Source: Pseudoalteromonas luteoviolacea S2607
GTDB taxonomy: Bacteria; Pseudomonadota; Gammaproteobacteria; Enterobacterales; Alteromonadaceae
Assembly (NCBI RefSeq): GCF_001625575.1
Contig: NZ_AUXV01000003.1
Span: 310,001 to 374,000, forward strand
Length of the DNA: 64,000 nt
Direction: 5' to 3'
Shown piece by piece: positions 37,596 through 46,490 of the stretch. Every line of letters begins with the position of its first letter. The stretch's first letter is position 1. The notes beneath the pieces were generated by a model. It was not told the DNA's origin. It saw only the letters and a program-made list of their open reading frames with translations, and made no database searches. The translations under genes were made by a program, and so were the position numbers.

Positions 37596-37692
37596 TAAAA
37601 ATCAGTGGACAAGAACCTGGTTCACAATAGCCAAAAGCGCTAAGATACAATAGCTTTCATAGACATAAGAATAAAAACAACAGGACTTGGCC

Positions 37693-40600
37693 ATGCAGCA
37701 AATTGGCATTTATGAACAACTTATAACGCAAGTTGTTGAGCAAAATTTAAATCGAGAACAGTTTTATATTGGTGAGCGCCCGCTTGAGGCGGCTGAGGCT
37801 TCAATTTGGCTTTCTCGATTTTTGTCCAAACTCATTTCTCATGCTATTGATGCCGTACCAAGCTCAGACGACAATCGCATTGCCAAGCAAATTGAGCTGG
37901 CTAACAAACTTGTTTTTTGGTTAAAAGATCACATCAAAGACGATCAACTTATTGATGAAAACCTTATCGATTCCCAAGGTCGTATTCTGACTGCGCTCTT
38001 TGATAAGCAAAATCCTATTTCTAGCGATCTGCCAACATATAGCAAAGACATCTTTCCTCAAACTGGTCTGAGTCAAAGTGAGCTGTTCTCCGGAGCTAAT
38101 GCAGGCATTTCGCTCGAAAGCGAATTGAAACGAGAGATTCTCTCTAGCGATACAATATATTGGCTGGTGTCTTTTGTACGTTGGACTGGCTTACGTATAT
38201 TCAAAGACGAGCTCAAAAAATTTGTGCAGAGTGGAAAAAAGCTTAAAGTCATAACGACGTCATACATGGGAGCGACTGAGCAACGAGCCGTCGACTTCTT
38301 AGCCAGCTTGCCAAACACCCAAGTAAAAGTAAGTTACAACAATGATAGTCAACGCCTACATGCCAAATCCTATTTGTTTTTGCGAGATAACGGTTTTCAC
38401 ACCGGCTATATTGGCTCGTCCAACCTGTCAAAAGCCGCATTATCTAACGGCTTAGAATGGAACTTAAAGGTCACTAATCAAGAAATCCCACACATTATTC
38501 AAAAAGCACTAAGCACCTTTGAAACCTACTGGGAGTCTGACGACTTTGAGTTATATACAGGTGATCTGGAGTGTCAAAATAGATTGGGGCAAGCGCTTGA
38601 TACGGCAAAAGATAAGTCGACGGATAGCAATCACTTTTATCTCGATATTCAACCAAAATCACATCAAAAAGCCATGCTTGAAAAGCTCAATGCAGAGCGA
38701 AGCGTGCACGGTCGATATAAAAATTTAGTCGTTGCAGCCACTGGCACTGGTAAAACCTTGATCTCCGCGTTCGACTTTACGCAATTTTCAAAACAAAACC
38801 CACAAGCCAAATTACTCTTTGTAGCCCATCGACAAGAGATACTAAAACAAGCGCGCTCTGCATATCGCGCTGTACTCAAAAACAACCAATTTGGTGAGCT
38901 ATGGGTTGGACAGCATAAGCCAAGTAACTTCAATCATCTGTTTGCATCCATTCAAACGCTTAATAATCAATTAGAAACGCTTAACCTCACTGCCGACTTT
39001 TATGATTACATTGTCATTGATGAAGTACATCATATCGCAGCCAACAGCTACCGAGGCGTGATTAATCATTTTGCCCCCAGCATCTTACTCGGTTTAACTG
39101 CAACACCCGAAAGGCAAGACGGCGGAAATATTCTAAGTGATTTTGATAATGTCATCGCCGCAGAACTACGATTACCTGAAGCAATCAATAATCGCTATTT
39201 GATCCCATTTCAATACTTTGCCATTGATGATGATACAGATCTCAGCCGTGTTTCTTGGCAACGTGGCCGCTACGATATTGGTGCGCTTACACACGTATTC
39301 ACACAAAACGATCATCGCGCCTTAAAAATCATGCAAGCATTGGCAGAAATCGTCGCGAACGTACACACCATCAAGGCGTTGGCATTTTGTGTTAGTAAGC
39401 AACATGCCATATTTATGGCCGAGCAATTTAACTTAAAAGGTATTAGCAGTGATGTACTAACCAGTGACAATGCCAATGACAGACACAATAAACAGCAAGC
39501 CCTCAGACAAGGCGATATTCAAATATTGTGTGTAGTAGATATTTTTAACGAAGGTGTCGATATTCCAGAAGTCGACACCCTACTATTTTTACGCCCAACA
39601 GAAAGCTTAACTTTGTTTTTGCAACAGCTTGGTCGTGGCTTGCGCCTAACTCAAGACAAAGAATGCTGCACCGTCTTAGACTTTGTGGGCAATGCACGAC
39701 CAGAATATGACTTTGCCAGTAAGTTTCGAGCCCTTGTCGGTAAAACAAATACTTCAATCAACCAAGAGATTGAAAGCGGGTTTGCACATCTGCCTTTAGG
39801 GTGTCGCATTGAGTTACAAAAACAAAGTAAAGAGGTTATTCTTAAAAATATTAAATGTGCTATTAACAACAAACGTCGACTACAAGCGCTGCTCAACCGC
39901 TATCATCAAGACACCAACCTACCGCTCACTCTTACAAACTTCTTACAGGTTAACCCAAGCGTGACCTTGGAGGATGTTTATAAGCTCTCTCAGGGTAAAT
40001 TAGGGGGGTGGCATTGGCTAACCAATCAAAACACCGCAATAACAGAGTTTGACCAAGTTCAAATACAAGCTTATTATCGCGCCATCAATACCCAGTTAAT
40101 AACATGCAACTCGCTCAGTTACTTGCAGTTTTTACAGTCTTTATGTAACCATGATTTTGATTTAACTGAGCTTAAAAACATCCCAAACAGCGCCGTATTT
40201 GCTTTAATGACGCACTACAACTTTTGGGAAAAATCCGCAAAACAAACAGGACATAAAGACATTACCACCAGCTTAAAAGCGCTTGCCAATAAGCAACTAC
40301 AAACTGAGCTCAGCGACGTGCTCAACATCTTAATTAATCGTATTCATCACCAAGAGCAATCACTGTCGGGCTTACCAAATACAGCCTTACAGCTACATAG
40401 CCGCTATTCTCGTGAGCAAATACTCGCAGCAATTGGCGCAAGCACCTTTGAGAAAAAATCACCAGCACGTGAAGGCGTGTTAGAGCTTAAAAGCCACAAT
40501 ATCGAGCTGTTGTTTGTAACCCTCACTAAATGCGAGAAAACCTATTCCCCAACCACACTATACAAAGACTTTGCCATCAGCCCCACCCGCTTTCATTGGC

Positions 40601-40857
40601 AGTCACAAAACAGCGCAAGACCAGAACGAGGAAAAGGACTAAGCTACCTCACTCATCACAAAACAGGCAAACGTATATTCTTATTTGTACGAGAACAAAA
40701 CAAAGACGAAAACGGCCGTACTATGGGCTTCGTTAATTTTGGCGAGGTGCAATATGTAACGCATATAGGCAGTCAGCCAATGGATATTACGTGGGACTTG
40801 CTTCACCCCATGCCAAGTGAGTTATGGCATGAGGCTGGGAAGTTAGCGGTTGGTTAA
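37693..40857 (+). CDS. PLD-nuclease/superfamily 2 helicase fusion with DUF3427-like C-terminus
   Basis: About 1054 residues from the ATG at 37693, which has AGGA seven bases upstream; a TTG at 37687 is too close. A phospholipase D-like nuclease domain fills about 100-290, with His223 and Lys225 in RLHAKSYLF and GYIGSSNLSKAAL. The helicase core has Walker A AATGTGKT (near 350), DEVH (near 443), LGLTATPERQDG, and a C-terminal lobe ending QQLGRGLRL. The last ~350 residues include a DUF3427-like region. Family knowledge: similar fusions occur in genome islands and some act in phage defence or DNA repair. It stands alone here. Role not shown. Confidence 0.85.
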   Translation: MQQIGIYEQLITQVVEQNLNREQFYIGERPLEAAEASIWLSRFLSKLISHAIDAVPSSDDNRIAKQIELANKLVFWLKDHIKDDQLIDENLIDSQGRILTALFDKQNPISSDLPTYSKDIFPQTGLSQSELFSGANAGISLESELKREILSSDTIYWLVSFVRWTGLRIFKDELKKFVQSGKKLKVITTSYMGATEQRAVDFLASLPNTQVKVSYNNDSQRLHAKSYLFLRDNGFHTGYIGSSNLSKAALSNGLEWNLKVTNQEIPHIIQKALSTFETYWESDDFELYTGDLECQNRLGQALDTAKDKSTDSNHFYLDIQPKSHQKAMLEKLNAERSVHGRYKNLVVAATGTGKTLISAFDFTQFSKQNPQAKLLFVAHRQEILKQARSAYRAVLKNNQFGELWVGQHKPSNFNHLFASIQTLNNQLETLNLTADFYDYIVIDEVHHIAANSYRGVINHFAPSILLGLTATPERQDGGNILSDFDNVIAAELRLPEAINNRYLIPFQYFAIDDDTDLSRVSWQRGRYDIGALTHVFTQNDHRALKIMQALAEIVANVHTIKALAFCVSKQHAIFMAEQFNLKGISSDVLTSDNANDRHNKQQALRQGDIQILCVVDIFNEGVDIPEVDTLLFLRPTESLTLFLQQLGRGLRLTQDKECCTVLDFVGNARPEYDFASKFRALVGKTNTSINQEIESGFAHLPLGCRIELQKQSKEVILKNIKCAINNKRRLQALLNRYHQDTNLPLTLTNFLQVNPSVTLEDVYKLSQGKLGGWHWLTNQNTAITEFDQVQIQAYYRAINTQLITCNSLSYLQFLQSLCNHDFDLTELKNIPNSAVFALMTHYNFWEKSAKQTGHKDITTSLKALANKQLQTELSDVLNILINRIHHQEQSLSGLPNTALQLHSRYSREQILAAIGASTFEKKSPAREGVLELKSHNIELLFVTLTKCEKTYSPTTLYKDFAISPTRFHWQSQNSARPERGKGLSYLTHHKTGKRIFLFVREQNKDENGRTMGFVNFGEVQYVTHIGSQPMDITWDLLHPMPSELWHEAGKLAVG

Positions 40858-40996
40858 GTTAACATAGAAAAGTTACCTAAGGTTCTAGTTGTCTGTTTCA
40901 TCGCGTGCAAACGCAAAGCAGTACCGTAGAATTCAGTGAAGTAAATTCAAAGTAGCGCTTATAGGCAGACCGAAAGGAGCTATAAGTAGGCAACTG

Positions 40997-41023
40997 GCAA
41001 AAAAGCCCACATACGTGGGCTTT
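40997..41023 (-). terminator. Terminator after the RTX gene
   Basis: A perfect 9-bp stem AAAGCCCAC / GTGGGCTTT with a 4-nt loop is followed on the minus strand by TTTT. It lies 30 bp past the RTX stop codon and may also end the helicase transcript. Confidence 0.75.
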
Positions 41024-41052
41024 GCGACATAACATCTAATTGCCAGATTAGA

Positions 41053-42555
41053 TTAGTTACATGAAATGGTGTTACCGTCTTTGTTGTAACATTGCTGGCT
41101 TTGGCCGATTTGCCAAACGCAATTATAGGCCACGTTGTCTTCCATACAGTGGGTGTATGTACCGTACATGCCGTTGCCTGGATTAAACGACACTTTCCAC
41201 TCGTAATATGACCAAGGCGTGGTTGAGCGGTTGTCCAACCAGCGGTAAAACACCGATGATGAAACTATATCGTACAAGGCATGGGGCTTTTGATTTTCTT
41301 TATAACTACGCCAGCCATTTTTAAAGCCGGTGTGCGAACCGTCCATTTCTACTACGGCATCAGCGGCATCAAAATATGGATTATCAAAGTTACTGCGCTT
41401 ATCCACTTTTGACAGCAAGCCTTGGTAGTCATCTACCCAAGTTGTGCCTTCGCATTTATCTAGTAAGAACATGCCCTTGTCATTGCCTTGACCGCACGAA
41501 CCTTGTGGTGCACTGTCGCCAGTCCAAATGTAGTCGCCGTTTTTGCCGCCTTCAATTTTGGCATCATACCCCGTTGAAAGCGCGATGATCACATCGTTTC
41601 CTTTACCCCCTTCTTGATCGGAGAACTCGCCGTTGGTCACGAGAATGTCGTCACCGTCATTACCCCATGCTTTGTGCCAACGCTTGTTGTTTGAATTGCC
41701 GTCGCCATCTTCAAACAACGCATCATCGCCGTCGCCACCATGCAAGCGGTCTTCACGGCCTTCGTTACCCGCTAGGTAGTCGTCGCCGTCATCGCCATAT
41801 AAAGTATCACTCCCTCTACCACCGCTTAGCACGTCATGACCATGGCCGCCGTAGAGTTTATCTGCGCCATCTTTGCTGTGGTCACAGTGCGGTGCATCGT
41901 AAATGTCGCCGCCATTGGCATTCTCAAGTACACACCCGCCGCCAATGTAGTCGTTGTCATTGCCACCATAGAGTCTGTCTTCACCTTGACCACCCATGAT
42001 GAGGTCACCGCCGTTGTCACCTAAAATCGTGTCATTGTTATACGAACCCAGTAATTTGTCATGACCACTGCCACCACGAATGGAGTCGTTGCCGTAGCCG
42101 CCATCGACTTCGTCATTACCATTATCACCTAAAATGGTGTCGTTGCCGCTGTTACCAAAAATCGTATCGTTATTATTTCCACCGCGAATATAATCGTTTT
42201 GACGACCTGTGGTAATGTGATCGTTACCATCGCCGCCATAAACTTTTTGAATGACGTTCACATCTTTGCCGTTGTAAGTATCGTTACCACTGTTAAGTAC
42301 GGCATAAATATCATCAATTTGGCTCAAATAAAAACTATCGCAGCTGCTGCTGTTGCCAACTCTTCTGGTTACTTTTAGGTTGTCACCAGACACGCTCAAC
42401 GTAAATTTCTCGCTGCTGTTTGTACCATTGATTTTAAGGGTGTCGCCATCAATGTAAGCCGATGCACCATCGCTTAGGCCACCGCACCCCGCCATTGCAT
42501 AATTAGACAGCCCAAGAGCTAAAGCCGCGCAGAGTGCACTTTTATTAAATATCAT
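41053..42555 (-). CDS. Calcium-binding RTX-repeat protein with N-terminal signal peptide
   Basis: 500 residues. A Sec signal (MIFNKSALCAALALGLSNYA) is followed by a short beta domain. About 95-330 is an array of RTX nonapeptides such as GGDGNDHIT, GGNNNDTIFG and GGHGHDVLSG. Each should bind Ca2+ in a parallel beta-roll. The C-terminal ~170 residues contain several Cys (SCGQGNDKG, HCMEDNVAYNC) and Trp. Family knowledge: most RTX proteins leave by type I secretion with a C-terminal signal, so the Sec peptide here is atypical. No T1SS genes are adjacent. A catalytic domain is not recognised. Confidence 0.8.
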   Translation of the reverse strand: MIFNKSALCAALALGLSNYAMAGCGGLSDGASAYIDGDTLKINGTNSSEKFTLSVSGDNLKVTRRVGNSSSCDSFYLSQIDDIYAVLNSGNDTYNGKDVNVIQKVYGGDGNDHITTGRQNDYIRGGNNNDTIFGNSGNDTILGDNGNDEVDGGYGNDSIRGGSGHDKLLGSYNNDTILGDNGGDLIMGGQGEDRLYGGNDNDYIGGGCVLENANGGDIYDAPHCDHSKDGADKLYGGHGHDVLSGGRGSDTLYGDDGDDYLAGNEGREDRLHGGDGDDALFEDGDGNSNNKRWHKAWGNDGDDILVTNGEFSDQEGGKGNDVIIALSTGYDAKIEGGKNGDYIWTGDSAPQGSCGQGNDKGMFLLDKCEGTTWVDDYQGLLSKVDKRSNFDNPYFDAADAVVEMDGSHTGFKNGWRSYKENQKPHALYDIVSSSVFYRWLDNRSTTPWSYYEWKVSFNPGNGMYGTYTHCMEDNVAYNCVWQIGQSQQCYNKDGNTISCN

Positions 42556-42968
42556 TTTTATATCCTCAAAGTGATTGATAAAAAGGCACTTTTACTCCTT
42601 CATATGCCCGTCTTTGAGGAGACTAGAAAGCAAATAAGTAAGAAAAGTGGAGAGGCTTTGCGCGCAAGAGAGGTTGGCACCATCGGTATGCATTTTGGCG
42701 TCATAGGCCTATTTCCAACCCTAAAATACGCAATTTAATAATTCTGATTTTGCGAAAACAGCTTTGCATTTTGCAAATTGCGAACTAAATCTTCATTTCT
42801 AGACCTTTGCAAAATGCAAATGTCGTGACAAAAAGATTATCAAACTATCTAAAATGTGATTGTTAGCGTCTGTTTTTATTAGCGAATAAATATCAAGCTG
42901 CCAAAAAGAGATGATTTGGAGTCAATCTTGCACTAACTAGTAAAATCAATTCAAACGCGTGGTTATCT
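42556..42968. promoter_or_regulatory. Divergent control region with two perfect dyads
   Basis: TTTGCATTTTGCAAA (42763-42777) and its exact reverse complement TTTGCAAAATGCAAA (42806-42820) flank 28 bp; each is itself a dyad TTTGCA-N3-TGCAAA. They lie about 130-173 bp before the inferred start of the kinase/H-NOX transcript, the usual distance of enhancer-binding sites for sigma-54 promoters. Confidence 0.6.
42917..42932 (+). promoter_or_regulatory. Probable sigma-54 promoter of the kinase/H-NOX operon
   Basis: TGGAGTCAATCTTGCA keeps the -24 GG and the -12 TTGCA at the exact 10-bp spacing of sigma-54 promoters. The inner -24 bases differ from consensus. It predicts a transcript start near 42943, about 26 bp before the ATG. 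Confidence 0.55.
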
Positions 42969-43907
42969 ATGACGGAACAAGTTACAGACAAAACAGTTTC
43001 TCTACTTGAAAAAAAGCTCAAGCGAGCATTGGCAGGTAAAGCGCTCGCAGAGAACTTACTCGAATCAAAATCACGTAGCTTGTACAAGTCTAACGACGAG
43101 CTGTCTAGTGCAATCGAGTCGTTAAAAAGCCAGGAGGCACAGTTGATACAACAGGAAAAGATGGCGTCGCTTGGTCAGCTATCTGCAGGCATTGCCCATG
43201 AGCTCAATACCCCCGCAGGATACGCACGGTCCAACATTGAAACGTTAAAAATGTACCTAGTCACGCTACTGGCTTATCAAAAAGATTTGGAAAGTATGGT
43301 GTCTGATGAACAGGCAATGCTTGATTTAAAATCCAGCTATGACGTAGCGATAATACAAGAAGACATTCCAGCTTTGATGGATGAGTCTATCTGTGGTTTA
43401 AACAAAATTGCATCTATAGTCTCAGAACTCAGAAATTACACCCATGTCGATAACGAAGAAATGGAGCTTGAAGATTTAAACCTAGTATTAGACCAAGCTA
43501 TCAATCTGGCACACAGTAGCTTTAAACATCATGCCATTTTAGACACAAACCTGAGCCAGCTACCAAAGCTCATGTGCAACCCTAATAGGCTCTGCCAAGT
43601 TTTTGTGAACTTACTGGTCAATGCAGGTCAGGCAACCGACAAAAACGGAAAAATCGTCATAACAAGCACATACGATGACAGTTATATTTACTGCACTGTT
43701 GAAGACAATGGTAGCGGTATTTCTACAGCCAATATGCGTAATATTTTTGATCCCTTCTTTACAACGAAACCCGTCGGTAAAGGAACGGGGCTCGGGCTCT
43801 CTATCTCGTATAAAATCATAGAACAACACAACGGCCATATTACAGTAGAAAGCGAGGAAGGGTGCGGTACGACCTTCACTATTACATTACCTAGAACACA
43901 GGAGTAA
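42969..43907 (+). CDS. Cytosolic histidine kinase, H-NOX-associated type
   Basis: 312 residues without membrane segments. An N-terminal coiled coil (about 5-60) leads to the HisKA helix with His77 in IAHELNTPAGYA, then a HATPase domain with VNLLVNAGQA (N-box), VEDNGSGIS and GKGTGLGLSISYKI. The H-NOX gene follows after 5 bp, and its AGGAG lies over the stop codon of this gene, so translation is coupled. Family knowledge: NO-bound H-NOX proteins inhibit such kinases and so alter c-di-GMP or quorum circuits. In most described operons H-NOX comes first; here the kinase does. No receiver is adjacent. Confidence 0.85.
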   Translation: MTEQVTDKTVSLLEKKLKRALAGKALAENLLESKSRSLYKSNDELSSAIESLKSQEAQLIQQEKMASLGQLSAGIAHELNTPAGYARSNIETLKMYLVTLLAYQKDLESMVSDEQAMLDLKSSYDVAIIQEDIPALMDESICGLNKIASIVSELRNYTHVDNEEMELEDLNLVLDQAINLAHSSFKHHAILDTNLSQLPKLMCNPNRLCQVFVNLLVNAGQATDKNGKIVITSTYDDSYIYCTVEDNGSGISTANMRNIFDPFFTTKPVGKGTGLGLSISYKIIEQHNGHITVESEEGCGTTFTITLPRTQE

Positions 43908-43912
43908 TTGAG

Positions 43913-44470
43913 ATGAAGGGACATATCTTTATGCTGTTAGAAGAATTCGTCTCTGAAGTAGCTGGAGATGAGCTTTTATATGATGCTTTAGAGCAATGTT
44001 CGTTTGACTCTAGTCAGGGTTTTGTTCGAACAGAAAACTACCCAGACGAGCAGCTAGTTGAACTCGTGGGCATTGTTGTAGGTAAAATGGGCATACCGCT
44101 TTCACAGGCACATTTTGGTTTTGGTAGGTGGCTTTACCCCAAACTTTCTACTTTATTGCCAGCGCAGTTTACCCAATATCCACACCCAGCATATGTACTA
44201 AAACAACTGGACACGTTGCATAATGTCGAGTTAAAAAAGCTCTATCCTGATGCACAGCCACCCGCCTTTGAGTATTGTTCGACATCCGCCTATACCGCGC
44301 AGCTGATTTATACCTCACCAAGAAAGCTATTTGATCTAGTAAAAGGTGTGCTTGCAGGCATGAGTCATTTTTACCAAGTAGGTATTGAAGTCAATATGCA
44401 GACTGGCTGGCGAGGTAACGACAATTGCGCTTGCTTTACCCTAATATACACTCAAAGCTGTGAAGTATAG
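43913..44470 (+). CDS. H-NOX (haem-NO-binding) sensor protein
   Basis: 185 residues, the standard bacterial single-domain length. It opens MKGHIFMLLEEFV, typical of the family. The proximal haem ligand is His103 (LDTLHNVELKKLYPD), and the haem-propionate motif YxSxR is Tyr133-Thr-Ser135-Pro-Arg137. It should bind haem b and sense NO. The distal pocket lacks an obvious H-bonding Tyr, which suits an NO sensor rather than an O2 sensor; this is inference. It is co-transcribed with the kinase upstream. Confidence 0.93.
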   Translation: MKGHIFMLLEEFVSEVAGDELLYDALEQCSFDSSQGFVRTENYPDEQLVELVGIVVGKMGIPLSQAHFGFGRWLYPKLSTLLPAQFTQYPHPAYVLKQLDTLHNVELKKLYPDAQPPAFEYCSTSAYTAQLIYTSPRKLFDLVKGVLAGMSHFYQVGIEVNMQTGWRGNDNCACFTLIYTQSCEV

Positions 44471-44493
44471 TTAGGTAGGTATGCACTAAATAA

Positions 44494-45057
44494 TTAATTC
44501 TCTTTTTGATATCTCTGATACAACGATTTTACAGGGTAAGATATAAATAAAACACAGCTAATCGTTGCATAGAGGCTTATCAAAAACCTAAAGTTCACAG
44601 AGGTTATGACGTTGACATCATAATAACCTCGTGAAATCAATTGAACCATGTACAACGTAATAGGGATTAACCCAAGGTAATAGGCACCTCGTGTTACGGC
44701 TGAAAACGAACACCCTCTCATCATATGTAATGCATACAGCGACATATACAACAGAATGAAAAAGAAAATCTTACTCAAGTAAAACAACTTTCTGCGAAGC
44801 AGATAGTCTGTCTCAAGTGATATAACGAGCCCCGTAATTATCGTATCGATATAGTTAAACAGTGTGTATACAAGCAGTGTGAAACACCAAGATATAAAAT
44901 CATGCTCGCGTTTACCCTTTAGTTTATATCCGCGATTAAAAAACACACGAACACCGGTTTCTTTGACTCTGAATACGATATAAACAGCGGACAAGATTAA
45001 AACAACATCAACGGCTATGTAGGCAACATTTGCATAAAACTCAACTACGGACTGCAC
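44494..45057 (-). CDS. Polytopic membrane protein of unknown function (about 187 aa)
   Basis: The start is uncertain. I choose the GTG at 45057 with GGTAGG upstream; a TTG at 45078 has AAGGTAAG. Five or six hydrophobic helices span the chain, with a charged loop KLKGKREHDF near 50. No conserved motif or family is recognised. It is convergent with the H-NOX gene and has no evident partner. Confidence 0.55.
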   Translation of the reverse strand: MQSVVEFYANVAYIAVDVVLILSAVYIVFRVKETGVRVFFNRGYKLKGKREHDFISWCFTLLVYTLFNYIDTIITGLVISLETDYLLRRKLFYLSKIFFFILLYMSLYALHMMRGCSFSAVTRGAYYLGLIPITLYMVQLISRGYYDVNVITSVNFRFLISLYATISCVLFISYPVKSLYQRYQKEN

Positions 45058-45232
45058 TAAATACCTACCAAGAAGCAATACTTACCTTAAGATGTATCTC
45101 TTAGGGTTCATTTTTAATTATTGCCCAATTTTAACTAAAAAAGGTAATTAACACACCATCAACTAAAAATAATTTTAATTTCAAATTACAATAAACTCAC
45201 GCCTGCATGAATTCCATTTCATGCGCAGTCGT

Positions 45233-45877
45233 CTATTTTTTATTAGGACGCAGCAACCAGCAGCCCTCTAACGCCGGGGCAACACCTTTAATTTTTTCTC
45301 CTGAATCAATAGAATCAAGGTGCTCGATACTGTAAGTCGACTTGTAGTACTCAGCGATTGTATCGTTGTCTATCGAAAATGGGGGGCCTGATATCAATTT
45401 CTGATCGTAGCTATACCCCACAAGTAACTGCGGTGCACTTTGAGAAAGCGCTATCAATTTGCTGCTGTATTGACCTAGCATAGATGCTGGCATCGCAATA
45501 AATGCAGCTCTGTCATATACCGCATCAATATTGTGAATGTGCGCGTCGGTTAAGTTAAAATAGTCGCCAACGTAAACTGTTAAATTGGTACTTTTATAAA
45601 CATCATATCCATCAAGGCTTTCCACCAAAGGCTCTATTTGTAACTCTTCAAAAAGCTCAATGACTGCTTCTGGGCTCAGTTCCGCTCCAGTCACTTTATA
45701 CCCTTTATGCAGTAGCCAAGCGATGTCTTTCGTTTTGCCACACAGCGGAACAAAAACATGAGAACCCACCTCTAAATTCAGTGCATCAATATGTTTTTCA
45801 AGTAATTTATTAACTTTCCCTTCATGAAACGCTATTTCACGAGTTTGCCACTTTTCGAACCAAAAAGACGCTTTCAT
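45233..45877 (-). CDS. tpm: Thiopurine S-methyltransferase
   Basis: 214 residues, the size of bacterial TPMT. It is a Rossmann methyltransferase with FWFEKWQTREIAFHEG at the start, the SAM-binding segment VFVPLCGKTKDIAWLLHKGY (about 41-60) and GAELSPEAV. Family knowledge: bacterial homologues methylate thiols and also selenium and tellurium compounds, giving volatile products. AAGGTGA precedes the ATG. A MerR-type promoter with 19-bp spacer lies at 45908-45938, and a MerR-family gene faces it, so induction by a thiol-active or oxidised compound is likely. The natural substrate is unknown. Confidence 0.9.
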   Translation of the reverse strand: MKASFWFEKWQTREIAFHEGKVNKLLEKHIDALNLEVGSHVFVPLCGKTKDIAWLLHKGYKVTGAELSPEAVIELFEELQIEPLVESLDGYDVYKSTNLTVYVGDYFNLTDAHIHNIDAVYDRAAFIAMPASMLGQYSSKLIALSQSAPQLLVGYSYDQKLISGPPFSIDNDTIAEYYKSTYSIEHLDSIDSGEKIKGVAPALEGCWLLRPNKK

Positions 45878-45907
45878 AATTTCACCTTTGACTAAAAATA
45901 CACGGGC

Positions 45908-45938
45908 AGCTTACTACTTAAAGCTGACTTTAAGTCAA
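45908..45938 (-). promoter_or_regulatory. MerR-type promoter/operator of tpm
   Basis: On the minus strand: -35 TTGACT, a 19-bp spacer and -10 TAAGCT. The spacer region carries the dyad ACTTAAAG-N4-CTTTAAGT (45916-45935). Over-long 19-bp spacers with a central dyad are the hallmark of MerR-regulated promoters. The predicted start is about 25 bp before the tpm ATG. Confidence 0.75.
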
Positions 45939-46029
45939 GCTTAAATCACATTATTTATACGCTTAACAATGCTGAGTTTATGTGCCAAGGTAAATAGCAT
46001 ATGACACACATTTAGAGCAGGTATGCAAT

Positions 46030-46419
46030 ATGCTAGACATTGGGCAAGTTACAAAAATGACTGGAATTAACGCTTCAGCTTTGCGCTACTATGAATCTAA
46101 AGGGTTAATTCAACCAGCAGGCAGAAATGGCATTCGCCGTTACTACTCAAACGATATTATCGAACAATTATCAATTATAGCGCTCGGACAACTAGCGGGG
46201 TTTTCACTGGATGAAATAGCCTCAATCTTCACCGACGAAGGCGTAAACATTAGTAGAGAACGGTTATTAACAAAGTCTCAAGAAATAGAAACTAAAATCA
46301 AGCAACTTCAAGCAGTACAGAGTGGCTTGCAAAAGGCGGCGAATTGCCCGCACTCAAATCATTTAGATTGTAAAAACTTTAGAAGATTAATGAAATTAGC
46401 GATTAGTAGTAACAGTTAA
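46030..46419 (+). CDS. MerR-family transcriptional regulator
   Basis: 129 residues. The winged helix-turn-helix is MLDIGQVTKMTGINASALRY and YESKGLIQP, followed by the second wing RRYYSNDIIEQL. A dimerisation helix runs about 80-108. The C-terminus has CPHSNHLDC, two Cys seven residues apart with two His, which could bind a metal or react with a thiol-active compound. The spacing differs from the four-Cys cluster of SoxR. It is divergent from tpm across the dyad at 45916-45935, its likely target. Confidence 0.88.
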   Translation: MLDIGQVTKMTGINASALRYYESKGLIQPAGRNGIRRYYSNDIIEQLSIIALGQLAGFSLDEIASIFTDEGVNISRERLLTKSQEIETKIKQLQAVQSGLQKAANCPHSNHLDCKNFRRLMKLAISSNS

Positions 46420-46490
46420 TAAAAAGATTTCATTGATAAAATTAAAATTTGTGTTAAGTTTATTACGTAAGTTTAAATAAGGATATGAAT

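Noticed and set aside
41667..41999. 110-codon His/Arg-rich ORF
   Set aside because: It is antisense to the RTX repeats; its odd composition comes from the repeated GGNDT codons.
42672..42690. TTGGCACC...ATGCA as a sigma-54 promoter
   Set aside because: The GG-to-GC distance is 14 instead of 12 and it is too far from the kinase gene; the site at 42917 fits exactly.
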